A stretch of 64,000 nucleotides of DNA, taken from contig CAKRYI010000011.1 in assembly GCA_934426825.1 (NCBI GenBank), positions 12,942 through 76,941 on the forward strand. The letters run 5' to 3'. Under the pieces are notes generated by a model. The model was not told where the DNA came from, made no database searches, and saw only the letters and a list, made by a program, of their open reading frames with translations. This document shows, in pieces, positions 26,043 through 34,309 of the stretch; position 1 is the stretch's first letter; each line of letters starts with the position of its first letter. The translations under genes were made by a program, and so were the position numbers. This DNA comes from an uncultured Acetatifactor sp. Its GTDB lineage: Bacteria > Bacillota > Clostridia > Lachnospirales > Lachnospiraceae.

Positions 26043-28127
26043 ATGGCAGCAAAGAGTGGCAGTTTATCAATTAACAGCGAAAATATTTTCCCGATTATTA
26101 AAAAGTGGTTGTATTCGGATCATGATATTTTCTACAGGGAGCTTATTTCCAACGGCTGTGATGCAGTTACCAAGCTGAAAAAGTTAGACATGATGGGAGA
26201 GTATACCCTGCCGGAAGGTTATAAGGGCAGAATAGATGTTGTGGTCGACCCGGAGAAGAAAACATTGACCTTCAAGGATAACGGTCTGGGAATGACGGCT
26301 GACGAGGTTGAGGAATATATTAACCAGATTGCCTTTTCCGGTGCAACGGATTTTATTGAAAAATATAAGGATAAGAGCAATTCCGACCAGATTATCGGAC
26401 ATTTCGGATTAGGTTTCTATTCGGCATTTATGGTGGCGGACGAGGTACATATTGACACCCTTTCCTATAAGGAGGGTGCAAAGGCGGTTCACTGGGAATG
26501 TGACGGCGGTACGGAATTTTCCATGGAGGATGGGGATAAGACGGAGGTCGGTACGACCATAACCCTGTTCCTCAATGAGGACTGTCTGGAATTCTGCAAT
26601 GAGTACAAGGCTCGTGAGGTAGTGAAGAAGTATTGTTCTTTCATGCCTACGGAAATTTATTTGTCCAAGGCAGATACCAAGGAAACCCAGATTATTAAAG
26701 AAGAGGAAAAACAGGCTGACGACGTTGTGTTAGAAGTCATTGAGCCGGAGAAAAAAGAAGGCGAGGAAGCTGAGAAGGAGTCGGCGGACAAAGAGCCGGA
26801 ACCCCGTAAGTTAAAAATCAGAAAGCGTCCGGAGCTTATCAACGAGACTACACCGCTTTGGACAAAACACCCCAACGACTGCACCAAGGAGGAATATCTG
26901 GAGTTTTACCGTAAGGTATTTCAGGATTACAAGGAGCCGTTGTTCTGGATTCATCTGAATATGGACTATCCTTTTAATTTAAAGGGTATTTTGTACTTCC
27001 CTAAGATTAATATGGAGTATGAGTCCATTGAGGGAACGATTAAGTTATACAACAATCAGGTGTTTATTGCAGATAATATCAAGGAAGTCATTCCGGAATT
27101 TCTGCTTCTGTTAAAGGGCGTTATCGACTGCCCGGATTTGCCGCTTAACGTATCCAGAAGTGCCTTGCAGAATGATGGATTTGTGAAAAAGATTGCGGAG
27201 TACATTACCAAAAAGGTAGCGGATAAGTTGTCCGGTATGTGCAAAACGGATAAGGAAGAATACGATAAATACTGGGATGACATCAGCCCGTTTATCAAGT
27301 TCGGCTGCCTGAAGGACGACAAGTTCTGCGAAAAGATGAATGATTTTATTCTGTTCAAGAACTTGGAGGGCAAGTATCTGACGCTTCCCGAATGTCTGGA
27401 GCTGAAACCGCAGGAGGAAGAGGGCAGTGACAGCGCCGTGGATGAAAACGGCGAAAAGGTGGAAGCCGAAGTAGTGGACGAGAATACGGAGGCGGAAGCT
27501 GAGGAAGAAAAGAAAGAGAAAATCATTTATTATGTCACGGATGAACAGCAGCAGAGCCAGTATATCAATATGTTCAAGGCTGCAAAGATGGACGCTGTGA
27601 TTTTGACCCACAATATCGACCAGCCTTTCATTTCACAGCTTGAGTCCAAGAACGAGGGAATCAAATTCCAGCGTATTGATGCGGATGTGACGGACGCCCT
27701 CAAAGCAAAGACCTCGAAAAAGGCGGAAAAAGAGCTGGAGGAGCAGGCTGAGGCAATTTCCAAACTCATGAAGAAGGCGCTGAAAAACGACAAGATTACC
27801 GTAAAAGTGGAGAAATTGAAGAACAAAAAGATTTCTTCCATGATTACCCTGTCCGAAGAGAGCAGACGTATGCAGGATATGATGAAGATGTACTCCATGC
27901 CCGGCATGGATATGGGAGGATTTGCGTCCGAGGGCGAGACTTTGATTCTGAATGCAAACCATCCGCTGGTTCAGTTTGTGACGGAGCATCAGGACAGTGA
28001 GAATGCCGAGATGATTTGCGAGCAGCTTTATGATTTGGCAAAGATACAGCATGCACCGCTGTCTCCGGAGGCAATGACGAAATTTATTGCCCGCAGCAAT
28101 GATATTATGATGATGCTGGCAAAATAA
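26043..28127 (+). CDS. htpG: Molecular chaperone HtpG (bacterial Hsp90)
   Basis: ATP-driven chaperone that remodels late folding clients in the cytosol; 694 residues from the ATG at 26043. An in-frame ATG at 26022 would add seven residues, but the family start MAAKSGSLSINSENIF favours 26043. The GHKL ATPase domain shows ELISNGCDAVTKL (the metal-ligand Asn), DNGLGMTADEV and GHFGLGFYSAFMV. A charged linker lies at about residues 218-262. The middle domain includes LPLNVSRSALQND with the catalytic arginine. A second acidic stretch of about 35 residues (about 457-492) interrupts the middle domain; the E. coli protein has no insertion like it that I recall. The C-terminal dimerisation domain ends near DIMMMLAK. 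Control by CIRCE/HrcA is predicted. Confidence 0.96.
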   Translation: MAAKSGSLSINSENIFPIIKKWLYSDHDIFYRELISNGCDAVTKLKKLDMMGEYTLPEGYKGRIDVVVDPEKKTLTFKDNGLGMTADEVEEYINQIAFSGATDFIEKYKDKSNSDQIIGHFGLGFYSAFMVADEVHIDTLSYKEGAKAVHWECDGGTEFSMEDGDKTEVGTTITLFLNEDCLEFCNEYKAREVVKKYCSFMPTEIYLSKADTKETQIIKEEEKQADDVVLEVIEPEKKEGEEAEKESADKEPEPRKLKIRKRPELINETTPLWTKHPNDCTKEEYLEFYRKVFQDYKEPLFWIHLNMDYPFNLKGILYFPKINMEYESIEGTIKLYNNQVFIADNIKEVIPEFLLLLKGVIDCPDLPLNVSRSALQNDGFVKKIAEYITKKVADKLSGMCKTDKEEYDKYWDDISPFIKFGCLKDDKFCEKMNDFILFKNLEGKYLTLPECLELKPQEEEGSDSAVDENGEKVEAEVVDENTEAEAEEEKKEKIIYYVTDEQQQSQYINMFKAAKMDAVILTHNIDQPFISQLESKNEGIKFQRIDADVTDALKAKTSKKAEKELEEQAEAISKLMKKALKNDKITVKVEKLKNKKISSMITLSEESRRMQDMMKMYSMPGMDMGGFASEGETLILNANHPLVQFVTEHQDSENAEMICEQLYDLAKIQHAPLSPEAMTKFIARSNDIMMMLAK

Positions 28128-28147
28128 ATTCAGGTGTAACATAAGAT

Positions 28148-28193
28148 TGTGCAATCTGCTTGAAATACTTTTTCGGGTGGATTGCACATTTTT
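28148..28193 (+). terminator. Rho-independent terminator after htpG
   Basis: TGTGCAATC (28148-28156) pairs perfectly with GATTGCACA (28180-28188), then five T. Confidence 0.85.
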
Positions 28194-28247
28194 GGGTTGT
28201 AAGCATGACAGCGTATGACGTTTGCAATAACAGGAATGAGGGACAGG

Positions 28248-28820
28248 ATGGACAGAAAAAAAGGAAAACTGCTCTGGCAGTTATTTGTAAATATCCTATA
28301 TGTCAGCACATTTACTTTTGGCGGCGGCTTTGTGATTGTTTCGATTATGAAGCAGAAGTTTGTGGATGAACTGCACTGGCTGGATGAAAAAGAAATGCTG
28401 GATTTCACAGCTTTGGCACAATCCTCGCCCGGAGCCATAGCGGTCAATGCCGCCATTCTGGTAGGGTGGAGAATAGCAGGGCCAGTGGGAATGGTAGTGG
28501 CAGTGGTGGCATGTATTCTGCCGCCCATGCTGATTTTGTCTATCATATCGGTCTGCTATGCAGCGCTGATTCAAAACACCTATGTGGCAATGCTGCTCAA
28601 GGGGATGCAGGCGGGAGTTGCTGCAGTGGTTTTGGATGTGGCGTGCGATTTGTGTCTGAAAGTGGGAAGGGATAAGAAAATTCTTAATATTCTTCTCATG
28701 GCAGCGGCATTTGTGGCGGCATTTTTCTTCCGGGTGAACGTGATTTTCATTATTTTAGGTGCCGCTGTGTGCGGAATCGCAGGTGCACTCTTTCAGTGGA
28801 GAAAGGGGGCGGCAAAATGA
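28248..28820 (+). CDS. Chromate transporter-type (CHR) half protein 1
   Basis: Short-chain member of the CHR family, 190 residues and about six hydrophobic helices. The ATG at 28248 is taken because GAGGG lies six bases ahead; two in-frame ATGs upstream (28215, 28236) are less well placed. The CHR signature is visible as TFTFGGGFVIVSIMKQKFVDE followed by ALAQSSPGAIAVNAA, the variable form of the PGP(I/V)A motif. In Bacillus a pair of such halves (ChrA/ChrB-like, YwrA/YwrB) forms one antiparallel transporter. Its stop overlaps the next start as ATGA, which supports equal production of both halves. Chromate is a family label; the natural substrate in a gut or soil anaerobe is unknown. Confidence 0.88.
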   Translation: MDRKKGKLLWQLFVNILYVSTFTFGGGFVIVSIMKQKFVDELHWLDEKEMLDFTALAQSSPGAIAVNAAILVGWRIAGPVGMVVAVVACILPPMLILSIISVCYAALIQNTYVAMLLKGMQAGVAAVVLDVACDLCLKVGRDKKILNILLMAAAFVAAFFFRVNVIFIILGAAVCGIAGALFQWRKGAAK

Positions 28821-29380
28821 TATATTTGCAGTTGTTTTGGAGTTTTTTACAGGTAGGACTGTTCAGTATCGGAGGCGGATATGCGGCAATGCCTTTGATT
28901 CAGGCGCAGATGGTGGAAAAGCACGGCTGGATTACGATGAACGAGTTTGCCGACCTGATTACCATTGCCGAGATGACACCGGGGCCCATTGCGGTGAACT
29001 CCGCGACCTTTGTGGGAATCCGGATAGCGGGAATACCGGGGGCAATCGTGGCTACGCTCGGCTGTATTCTGCCGTCTGTTGTTATCGTGTCCCTTTTGTT
29101 TTATGTGTATTTTAAGTACAGAGAGTTGTCGGTGTTGGAAAGCATACTGGCGGCTTTGCGTGCAGCAGTGGTGGCGCTGATTCTCTCGGCAGGGATTGAT
29201 TTGTTAAAAAATGCGGTGCTGGACGGAAGAGAATTTAATATTCAGTATGTGGACTGGATAGGTGCCGGATTATTTGTGGCGGCATTTTTGATTCTGCGCA
29301 TCCGAAAATGGAATCCCATTCTTGTAATGTGCCTGTGCGGGGTTGCCGGGTTGGGGATTCGGATGATTGCGAGGGTGTGA
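28817..29380 (+). CDS. Chromate transporter-type (CHR) half protein 2
   Basis: Second half of the split CHR transporter, 187 residues. The ATG at 28817 overlaps the stop of half 1 by four bases and follows AAAGGGGG. The CHR signature is complete here: FSIGGGYAAMPLIQAQMV near residue 20 and AEMTPGPIAVNSATFVG near residue 58. About six hydrophobic helices follow the soluble N-terminal loop. The two halves differ in the signature (SPGAIA against TPGPIA), as expected for an obligate heterodimer in which each half sits in opposite orientation. There is no chromate-resistance regulator nearby. A promoter for the next gene lies about 25 bases after its stop. Confidence 0.88.
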   Translation: MIYLQLFWSFLQVGLFSIGGGYAAMPLIQAQMVEKHGWITMNEFADLITIAEMTPGPIAVNSATFVGIRIAGIPGAIVATLGCILPSVVIVSLLFYVYFKYRELSVLESILAALRAAVVALILSAGIDLLKNAVLDGREFNIQYVDWIGAGLFVAAFLILRIRKWNPILVMCLCGVAGLGIRMIARV

Positions 29381-29404
29381 ATGGGGTAAAAACAGGTTAT
29401 TTAT

Positions 29405-29434
29405 TAGACAGGCATAACGGTGCCATGCTATAAT
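29405..29434 (+). promoter_or_regulatory. Promoter of the HipA-like kinase gene
   Basis: TAGACA (29405-29410), 18-base spacer and TATAAT (29429-29434), placing the transcript start about 30 bases before the start codon. Confidence 0.6.
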
Positions 29435-29467
29435 AAGGCATATGGACAGGGAGAGAAGGTGAGAAGC

Positions 29468-30607
29468 ATGGAGTTGTCACAGACCAAATGGCAGGAATAC
29501 GAGATTATGCACGGAAATCAGAAAGTTGCGGGGGTCTGCCGGAATGGCAGATGCCGGATTTATGCAGAAAAAATGCTACCATACAATCTTTATCTGGAAG
29601 AAATTTCAGAGGATGATATAGACGGCAGAATACAAAATCTGGATAACTTTTACCATTGGTGTGCTTCCCGGATTCTCACATTGGACAGGGAGTATGCCAA
29701 GGAGATTATGAACAGTATTGGGGCAACGCAATCGACTACAGACAAAGAGCGGGCAGAGATTGCACTGTCGTATCATTGCCTGTCACTCATGGATATTTTC
29801 TGGGTAAAAGAGAAAAGCGAGCGGCAGGATTTTTCTCAGCTGAATTTGTTTGAAAATCATTTGGAATCGACTTTTGTGGATGTTTCTCTCAGGGGAAGGC
29901 AGATGACCATACAGAACAGGCACCTGATAGCGGACGATCTGGGAACACAAGGATGTTATCCGAAAGCATGGATCAGAGAACGGGAGGGATTCCGGCTTTT
30001 AAAAGACGGAGGAACGGAGCCTGTTGAAAACGAGCTTTTGGCAAGCAAAATAGTAAGATGTTTCCGGGTGAATCAGGTGGAGTATGAGGAAGCGTTTTAT
30101 GATGGGCAGAAGGTGTCAGTGAGTAAAATCATCACGTCTCTGAATGAGAGTATTGTGCCTATGGAATATTTTGAGGTTTACGCCTGCAATCATGAGATAG
30201 ATACCATGCAATATATTTTGCAGCTGGATGGATATTCCTATTATATGATGAATATCATTGACTATTTGATTGGAAATACGGACAGACATTGGGGGAATTG
30301 GGGATTACTGATTGACAATGAAACAAATCAGCCCATCCGCCTCTATGATTTAATGGATTTTAACAAAGCATTTCAGGCATATGATACACCGGATGGAGCC
30401 AGCTGTCTGACAACCAAAGCCAAAATGACACAAAGACAGGCAGCGATTGAGGCGGTAAAAAAGGTTGGGTTAAATCAGGTGAAAGAAGTGGATTTGGCGT
30501 GGTTTACGGATGCGGCAGCGAGAGGGATGTTTGAAGAAAGACTGAGGATATTGCGGGAAAACCACACCTGCACGGACCGTGTCAAAGAATACGAAGAAAA
30601 AGTATAG
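29468..30607 (+). CDS. Orphan HipA-like protein kinase
   Basis: Protein of 379 residues starting MELSQTKWQEYEIM behind GAGAAGGTGAG. The C-terminal half has the HipA/PI-kinase-like catalytic core: NTDRHWGNWG (Asp272, His274, Asn277) matches the catalytic loop normally written D.NRH..N.G, and LYDLMDFNKAF (Asp294, Asp297) matches the metal-binding Asp motif. HipA kinases phosphorylate serine or threonine on targets such as glutamyl-tRNA synthetase and cause dormancy. The N-terminal half does not look like the usual HipA N-lobe. No HipB-like helix-turn-helix gene lies on either side, so it is not a standard toxin-antitoxin pair. It has its own promoter and a strong terminator. The target and physiological role are unknown. 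Confidence 0.75.
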   Translation: MELSQTKWQEYEIMHGNQKVAGVCRNGRCRIYAEKMLPYNLYLEEISEDDIDGRIQNLDNFYHWCASRILTLDREYAKEIMNSIGATQSTTDKERAEIALSYHCLSLMDIFWVKEKSERQDFSQLNLFENHLESTFVDVSLRGRQMTIQNRHLIADDLGTQGCYPKAWIREREGFRLLKDGGTEPVENELLASKIVRCFRVNQVEYEEAFYDGQKVSVSKIITSLNESIVPMEYFEVYACNHEIDTMQYILQLDGYSYYMMNIIDYLIGNTDRHWGNWGLLIDNETNQPIRLYDLMDFNKAFQAYDTPDGASCLTTKAKMTQRQAAIEAVKKVGLNQVKEVDLAWFTDAAARGMFEERLRILRENHTCTDRVKEYEEKV

Positions 30608-30640
30608 ATAATTTGGTGTACGGAAATATAAAATACAGTG

Positions 30641-30686
30641 ACAGGGACGGAGAGGATTCATTCATAATCCTCTCCGTCCCTGTTTT
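30641..30686. terminator. Strong bidirectional terminator
   Basis: The 17- to 18-base stem ACAGGGACGGAGAGGATT (30641-30658) pairs perfectly with its complement at 30666-30683, with a seven-base loop and a T run on the plus strand. It serves the kinase gene and the convergent minus-strand gene. Confidence 0.9.
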
Positions 30687-30720
30687 GAATATTCCGCATT
30701 TCTGTGACCGGGGCATTTCC

Positions 30721-31998
30721 TCAGCCGGGTTCGGCAATTCTGGTAACTCCCACATAAATATCTGAAATTTCATACCATGTGGCATAGTCGGTAATCCCTG
30801 TCTGGGGCAGGTTGAAAATACCCTGAAACACTCTGACTGCCTCGGCGGTGGCGGGCCCGTAAATGCCGTCCGGTGTGACGGAGGGGATTGCCGGATAATT
30901 GCGGGCAATGCGGTTTAGCTGGGCCTGGAGCTGCCTTACCTTATCTCCGGAGGAACCGATGGTAAGCGGGTAGCCCGGAAAAGAGGATGGAACACCGGAG
31001 ATTACCTCGGCAGTGTTGATGTACATATCATTTCCGTAAAAATAGCGGATAATTTCTATGGCAGAATACCCCTGCTCGGACAGGTATTGGGAGCCCCACT
31101 GGCTTAAACCGTTGCAGGTTACTCTCTGTCCGTCGCAGTAGGAAGTAAAAATAGGCTGCTGTACACCCGGTCTTGACAGGTAGTTGGCAAATACCGTGTC
31201 CACCAGATAATCAATGTTTTCGTAAACATTGCGCCCATACACCCATTTCTGGTCATAGGCGGTGGAGGAGGTAATGGTAAAGTCATAGCCCTGATTCCGG
31301 TACCACTCCGTATATACTCTGTTCAGCGTAAAGGACATAATCACTAAAATATTGGCATACAATGCGCTTTCCGACCATGTGGAATAAATCTCGCAGGAGG
31401 CAACATTTTTGATGTAATCTTTGTATCGCACCCAGTAGTTGGAGGCGGTGGGGTCACTGGGAACACCGTCATGCACGATGACATATTCCGGAATTACCAC
31501 ACGGCTTAAGACAATTTCCCCCGTCTCTGCCATGGGCTTGATTTCGTCCTCCGGTATTTTCGGGGGATATTCCCCGAAAAGGGTGTGGGCGGGAATAATC
31601 ACAACTTTTTCTTCCTCCTCCGTCGTGGCAAGAGGATTCATGCGGATGGGCTGCAGGGACAACTGGTCGGCAAAGATTTCCGAACCGGATACCAGCACCG
31701 GCTCATAACCGGGAGCCGTCACCAAAAGATTGTATTCCGAGTAAGGCTGCTGTTCGGTGTCCGGGGTCAGGGACAAATTCAGGGGAGGAGCCGGGAGCTC
31801 CACGGTAGGCGTCTGACCGGAAATGTCGGTGGTAAGTGTTTCGATAGGAGAATCGGGGTCGCCGGTGTAGGAGATGACAACGGTTGCACCCTCAACAGGA
31901 ATCAGATTGATGGCAGATACCACGCTGATTTTCATGGCGCCGGCATAAGCTGCATCAATCGGTTCCGGTTCCTGTGTAATATGAATGGATTCAGGCAT
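30721..31998 (-). CDS. SpoIID-like and peptidoglycan-binding domain protein
   Basis: Protein of 425 residues on the minus strand, start preceded by CGGAG. The N-terminal 110 residues form one or two carboxypeptidase-regulatory-like or Ig-type beta domains (MKISVVSAINLIPVEGATVVISYTG in short blocks). Residues about 195-345 resemble the SpoIID-type domain, ending CDGQRVTCNGLSQWGSQYLSEQGYS and IEIIRYFYGNDM. The last 75 residues are a PG_binding_1 domain (IGSSGDKVRQLQAQLNRI, PDGIYGPATAEAVRVFQ). SpoIID itself degrades peptidoglycan during engulfment, but the acid catalytic residue was not located here. No signal peptide is visible, unusual for a wall-binding protein, and consistent with a spore or mother-cell role. 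That role is inferred from family context only. Confidence 0.78.
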   Translation of the reverse strand: MPESIHITQEPEPIDAAYAGAMKISVVSAINLIPVEGATVVISYTGDPDSPIETLTTDISGQTPTVELPAPPLNLSLTPDTEQQPYSEYNLLVTAPGYEPVLVSGSEIFADQLSLQPIRMNPLATTEEEEKVVIIPAHTLFGEYPPKIPEDEIKPMAETGEIVLSRVVIPEYVIVHDGVPSDPTASNYWVRYKDYIKNVASCEIYSTWSESALYANILVIMSFTLNRVYTEWYRNQGYDFTITSSTAYDQKWVYGRNVYENIDYLVDTVFANYLSRPGVQQPIFTSYCDGQRVTCNGLSQWGSQYLSEQGYSAIEIIRYFYGNDMYINTAEVISGVPSSFPGYPLTIGSSGDKVRQLQAQLNRIARNYPAIPSVTPDGIYGPATAEAVRVFQGIFNLPQTGITDYATWYEISDIYVGVTRIAEPG

Positions 31999-32112
31999 AT
32001 AGTACTCCGTTTTTTGCTGCCAGACCGGCGGGAAAAGCCAGGGGTGACAGCTATAGATTCATTTTCGTTACCGTATCTATATGAAAAAAAGTAAAAAAAT
32101 ATGAAAATGGTG

Positions 32113-32160
32113 TTGACGAATCGGAAAAATGAGTATATTATTGTACTATGCTATTAATAC
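32113..32160 (+). promoter_or_regulatory. Promoter and candidate operator of the GntR-ABC operon
   Basis: TTGACG (32113-32118), 17-base spacer and TATTAT (32136-32141). An imperfect palindrome GTAT..ATAC spans about 32133-32160 over and after the -10, the usual place for a YtrA-type repressor to bind its own promoter. The operator part is weak. Confidence 0.55.
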
Positions 32161-32200
32161 AGATAGAACAGAAGCATTATAAACGGAAAGGAAGGAGAAT

Positions 32201-32578
32201 ATGGCGTGGAATTTAGATGCGGACAGACCGGTTTATACCCAGCTTGTTGAGCGGATTCAGATGCAGATTGTGTCAGGGCATTACGCACCCGGCGAGAAAC
32301 TTCCAAGTGTCAGGGAACTGGCGATGGTGGCAGCGGTGAACCCCAACACAATGCAGCGCGCATTGTCGGAACTGGAGCGGACAGGACTTGTCATTACGCA
32401 GAGAACAAATGGCAGAAATGTCACAGAAGATGTGGAACTGATTCAGAATATCCGAAACAAACTTGCAAAAGAGCTGATGACAGATTTCTTCGGAAAGATG
32501 ACAGAGCTGGGGTACTCGCAGGAGGAAACTTTGGATTTGATTCATGGAACTTATGAGCAGGGAAAGGGAGAGAGGTAA
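32201..32578 (+). CDS. YtrA-subfamily GntR transcriptional regulator
   Basis: Short GntR regulator of 125 residues. The winged helix-turn-helix covers residues about 10-75 (PVYTQLVERIQMQIVSG, KLPSVRELAMVAAVNPNTMQRALSELERTGLV). The C-terminal tail of about 50 residues is helical and too short for a ligand domain, which defines the YtrA group. YtrA repressors sit at the head of ABC transporter operons and respond to cell-wall-active antibiotics in Bacillus. Here the ATPase and permease genes follow directly. Start codon ATG follows AAAGGAAGGAG. Autorepression through the palindrome over its promoter is inferred from position. Confidence 0.92.
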   Translation: MAWNLDADRPVYTQLVERIQMQIVSGHYAPGEKLPSVRELAMVAAVNPNTMQRALSELERTGLVITQRTNGRNVTEDVELIQNIRNKLAKELMTDFFGKMTELGYSQEETLDLIHGTYEQGKGER

Positions 32579-32584
32579 CTATTT

Positions 32585-33286
32585 ATGAACGGATTAGTGG
32601 AAATCGTGGGACTGACAAAAGCATATAATGCGAACACGATTGCAGTAAACAATGTCACACTGACACTTCCCAAGGGAAAGATTATCGGTCTTTTGGGGCC
32701 CAACGGAAGCGGCAAAACAACGTTGATTAAGATGATGAACGGACTTTTGAAGCCGACGGCGGGAAGCATAAAGATTGCCGGTTACGAGGTTGGAACGGAG
32801 AGCAAAGCCCACGTGGCATATCTGCCGGACAGAACCTATCTGGCAGGAGGACAGAGCATTAATGAAATCCTGAATTTCTTTCAGGCGTTCTATGCTGATT
32901 TTTCAAAAGAAAAGGCGATGGAAATGTTACAGAGCCTGAACATCAGTCCGGATGCCAAAATGAAAACTTTGTCCAAAGGTACAAAGGAAAAGGTACAGCT
33001 TATTCTGGTGATGAGCCGTCAGGCTGACCTCTATGTGCTGGATGAGCCGATTGCCGGAGTGGATCCCGCAGCGAGGGATTATATTCTTAGAACCATTATT
33101 AACAACTATAATTCGAATGCCACGGTACTGATTTCCACGCATTTAATCAGCGATATTGAACCGGTGCTGGACGAGGTGATTTTTATGAAATACGGACACA
33201 TGGTGCTGTACACCTCCGTTGACAATATCAGGGAACAAAAGGGAAAATCTGTGGACGCATATTTCAGGGAGGTGTTTGCATGTTAG
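32585..33286 (+). CDS. ABC transporter ATP-binding protein
   Basis: ATPase of 233 residues with all the motifs needed for activity. These are Walker A GPNGSGKTT (about residues 37-45), a signature of the form LSKGTKEKVQL and Walker B LYVLDEPIAGVDP, then a switch histidine in STHLISDIEP. The C-signature is the LSKG variant, common in the Ytr/Bcr class. It lies six bases after the regulator stop and overlaps the permease gene by seven bases, so the three genes form one operon. The pair is most likely an exporter or a sensor for a membrane-active compound; the substrate is unknown. Confidence 0.94.
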   Translation: MNGLVEIVGLTKAYNANTIAVNNVTLTLPKGKIIGLLGPNGSGKTTLIKMMNGLLKPTAGSIKIAGYEVGTESKAHVAYLPDRTYLAGGQSINEILNFFQAFYADFSKEKAMEMLQSLNISPDAKMKTLSKGTKEKVQLILVMSRQADLYVLDEPIAGVDPAARDYILRTIINNYNSNATVLISTHLISDIEPVLDEVIFMKYGHMVLYTSVDNIREQKGKSVDAYFREVFAC

Positions 33287-34146
33287 GAAAGTTGATAAAA
33301 TACGAATGGAAGAGCGTGTACAAGATTGGCTGTGTTCTTCTTTTGACGATATTTGCAGTTACGCTGTTGGGAAGCATTATGATGAGGATGCCTTTTGTGA
33401 CGGATGTGTTCGCTGCTACAAACGGAACCGGCTACGCCAGTGACCAGCAGGCGTTTATCACTCTTTTTGGCATGATAATAAGTTTTGTGTTGTATGTTCT
33501 TTTACTTGTAGGAACGATATACGGCATTACCATTTATTTAGGCGTTCATTTTTACAAGACCATGTATACGGATGAAGGGTATCTGATTCACACCCTTCCT
33601 GTTACACCACATCAGATTCTGGTTAGTAAGATTCTGGTAGGCGGACTGTGGCAGATCATCATTAACGTTGCGATGGTTCTCTCGGTGGCGGTACTGGCTA
33701 CCGTGTTTGCAGGAACCGTTTTCCAGAGTACACATACGGACATGAGCATCTTTGAAGTGTGGGGGCAAATCGGGGAAGGATTTATGGAACTGGAGTATAT
33801 GCTCGGTTCCGGAGCGTTCAGTCATTATATCATAGGAATGATACTGATGTTTTTGATAACACCGTTTACCGGTCTCATGACGATGTTCGGTGCCTTTACA
33901 TTAGGGCAGACGTCCTCAAAGCACAAGGTCATGATGGGAATCCTTTGCTATATCGGTTTGTTGTTCGGAACCAATCTTCTGAAGGCAATGGTACAGATGC
34001 TTATTGCACTTGCTGTGCAGGATATAGACGGCAATACCATTTTGGTGGCACAGAATGACGCACTGTTAATTGTTTCTGTGATACTCGGTGCCGTGATGTA
34101 CTTTGTATCCCACCTGATTATCAGCAAACATTTAAATCTTGATTAA
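33280..34146 (+). CDS. ABC transporter permease (six helices)
   Basis: Membrane partner of the preceding ATPase, 288 residues with six hydrophobic helices. An amphipathic start MLGKLIKYEWKSVYKIG is typical of ABC-2-like permeases, as is the first extracellular loop after helix 1 (residues about 40-60). A short intracellular segment YTDEGYLIHTLPVTPHQILVSK matches the coupling region seen in related permeases of this family. The start overlaps the ATPase gene. A terminator follows after 34 bases. No additional subunit (YtrC-F like) is present, so the transporter is a simple two-gene unit, probably a homodimer of each. Confidence 0.88.
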   Translation: MLGKLIKYEWKSVYKIGCVLLLTIFAVTLLGSIMMRMPFVTDVFAATNGTGYASDQQAFITLFGMIISFVLYVLLLVGTIYGITIYLGVHFYKTMYTDEGYLIHTLPVTPHQILVSKILVGGLWQIIINVAMVLSVAVLATVFAGTVFQSTHTDMSIFEVWGQIGEGFMELEYMLGSGAFSHYIIGMILMFLITPFTGLMTMFGAFTLGQTSSKHKVMMGILCYIGLLFGTNLLKAMVQMLIALAVQDIDGNTILVAQNDALLIVSVILGAVMYFVSHLIISKHLNLD

Positions 34147-34180
34147 AATACGAACACTTTTGAATGAATATTCAAAGATG

Positions 34181-34216
34181 GAGCGGACAACGTGGCAATA
34201 CGGTCCGCTCTGTTTT
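34181..34216 (+). terminator. Rho-independent terminator after the GntR-ABC operon
   Basis: GAGCGGAC (34181-34188) and GTCCGCTC (34203-34210) form a perfect stem followed by TGTTTT. Confidence 0.82.
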
Positions 34217-34243
34217 GCATTCTTTGTTTTTCGTGAAAATAAT

Positions 34244-34272
34244 TTGCCCTATGTGTGATAATTTGGTATAAT
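34244..34272 (+). promoter_or_regulatory. Promoter of the DUF5717 four-gene block
   Basis: TTGCCC (34244-34249), 17-base spacer and perfect TATAAT (34267-34272). No other promoter or terminator was seen before 41300, so it probably drives all four genes. Confidence 0.75.
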
Positions 34273-34309
34273 CGAATTATATATTGGACAAAAGCGGGTG
34301 AGTGTATTA

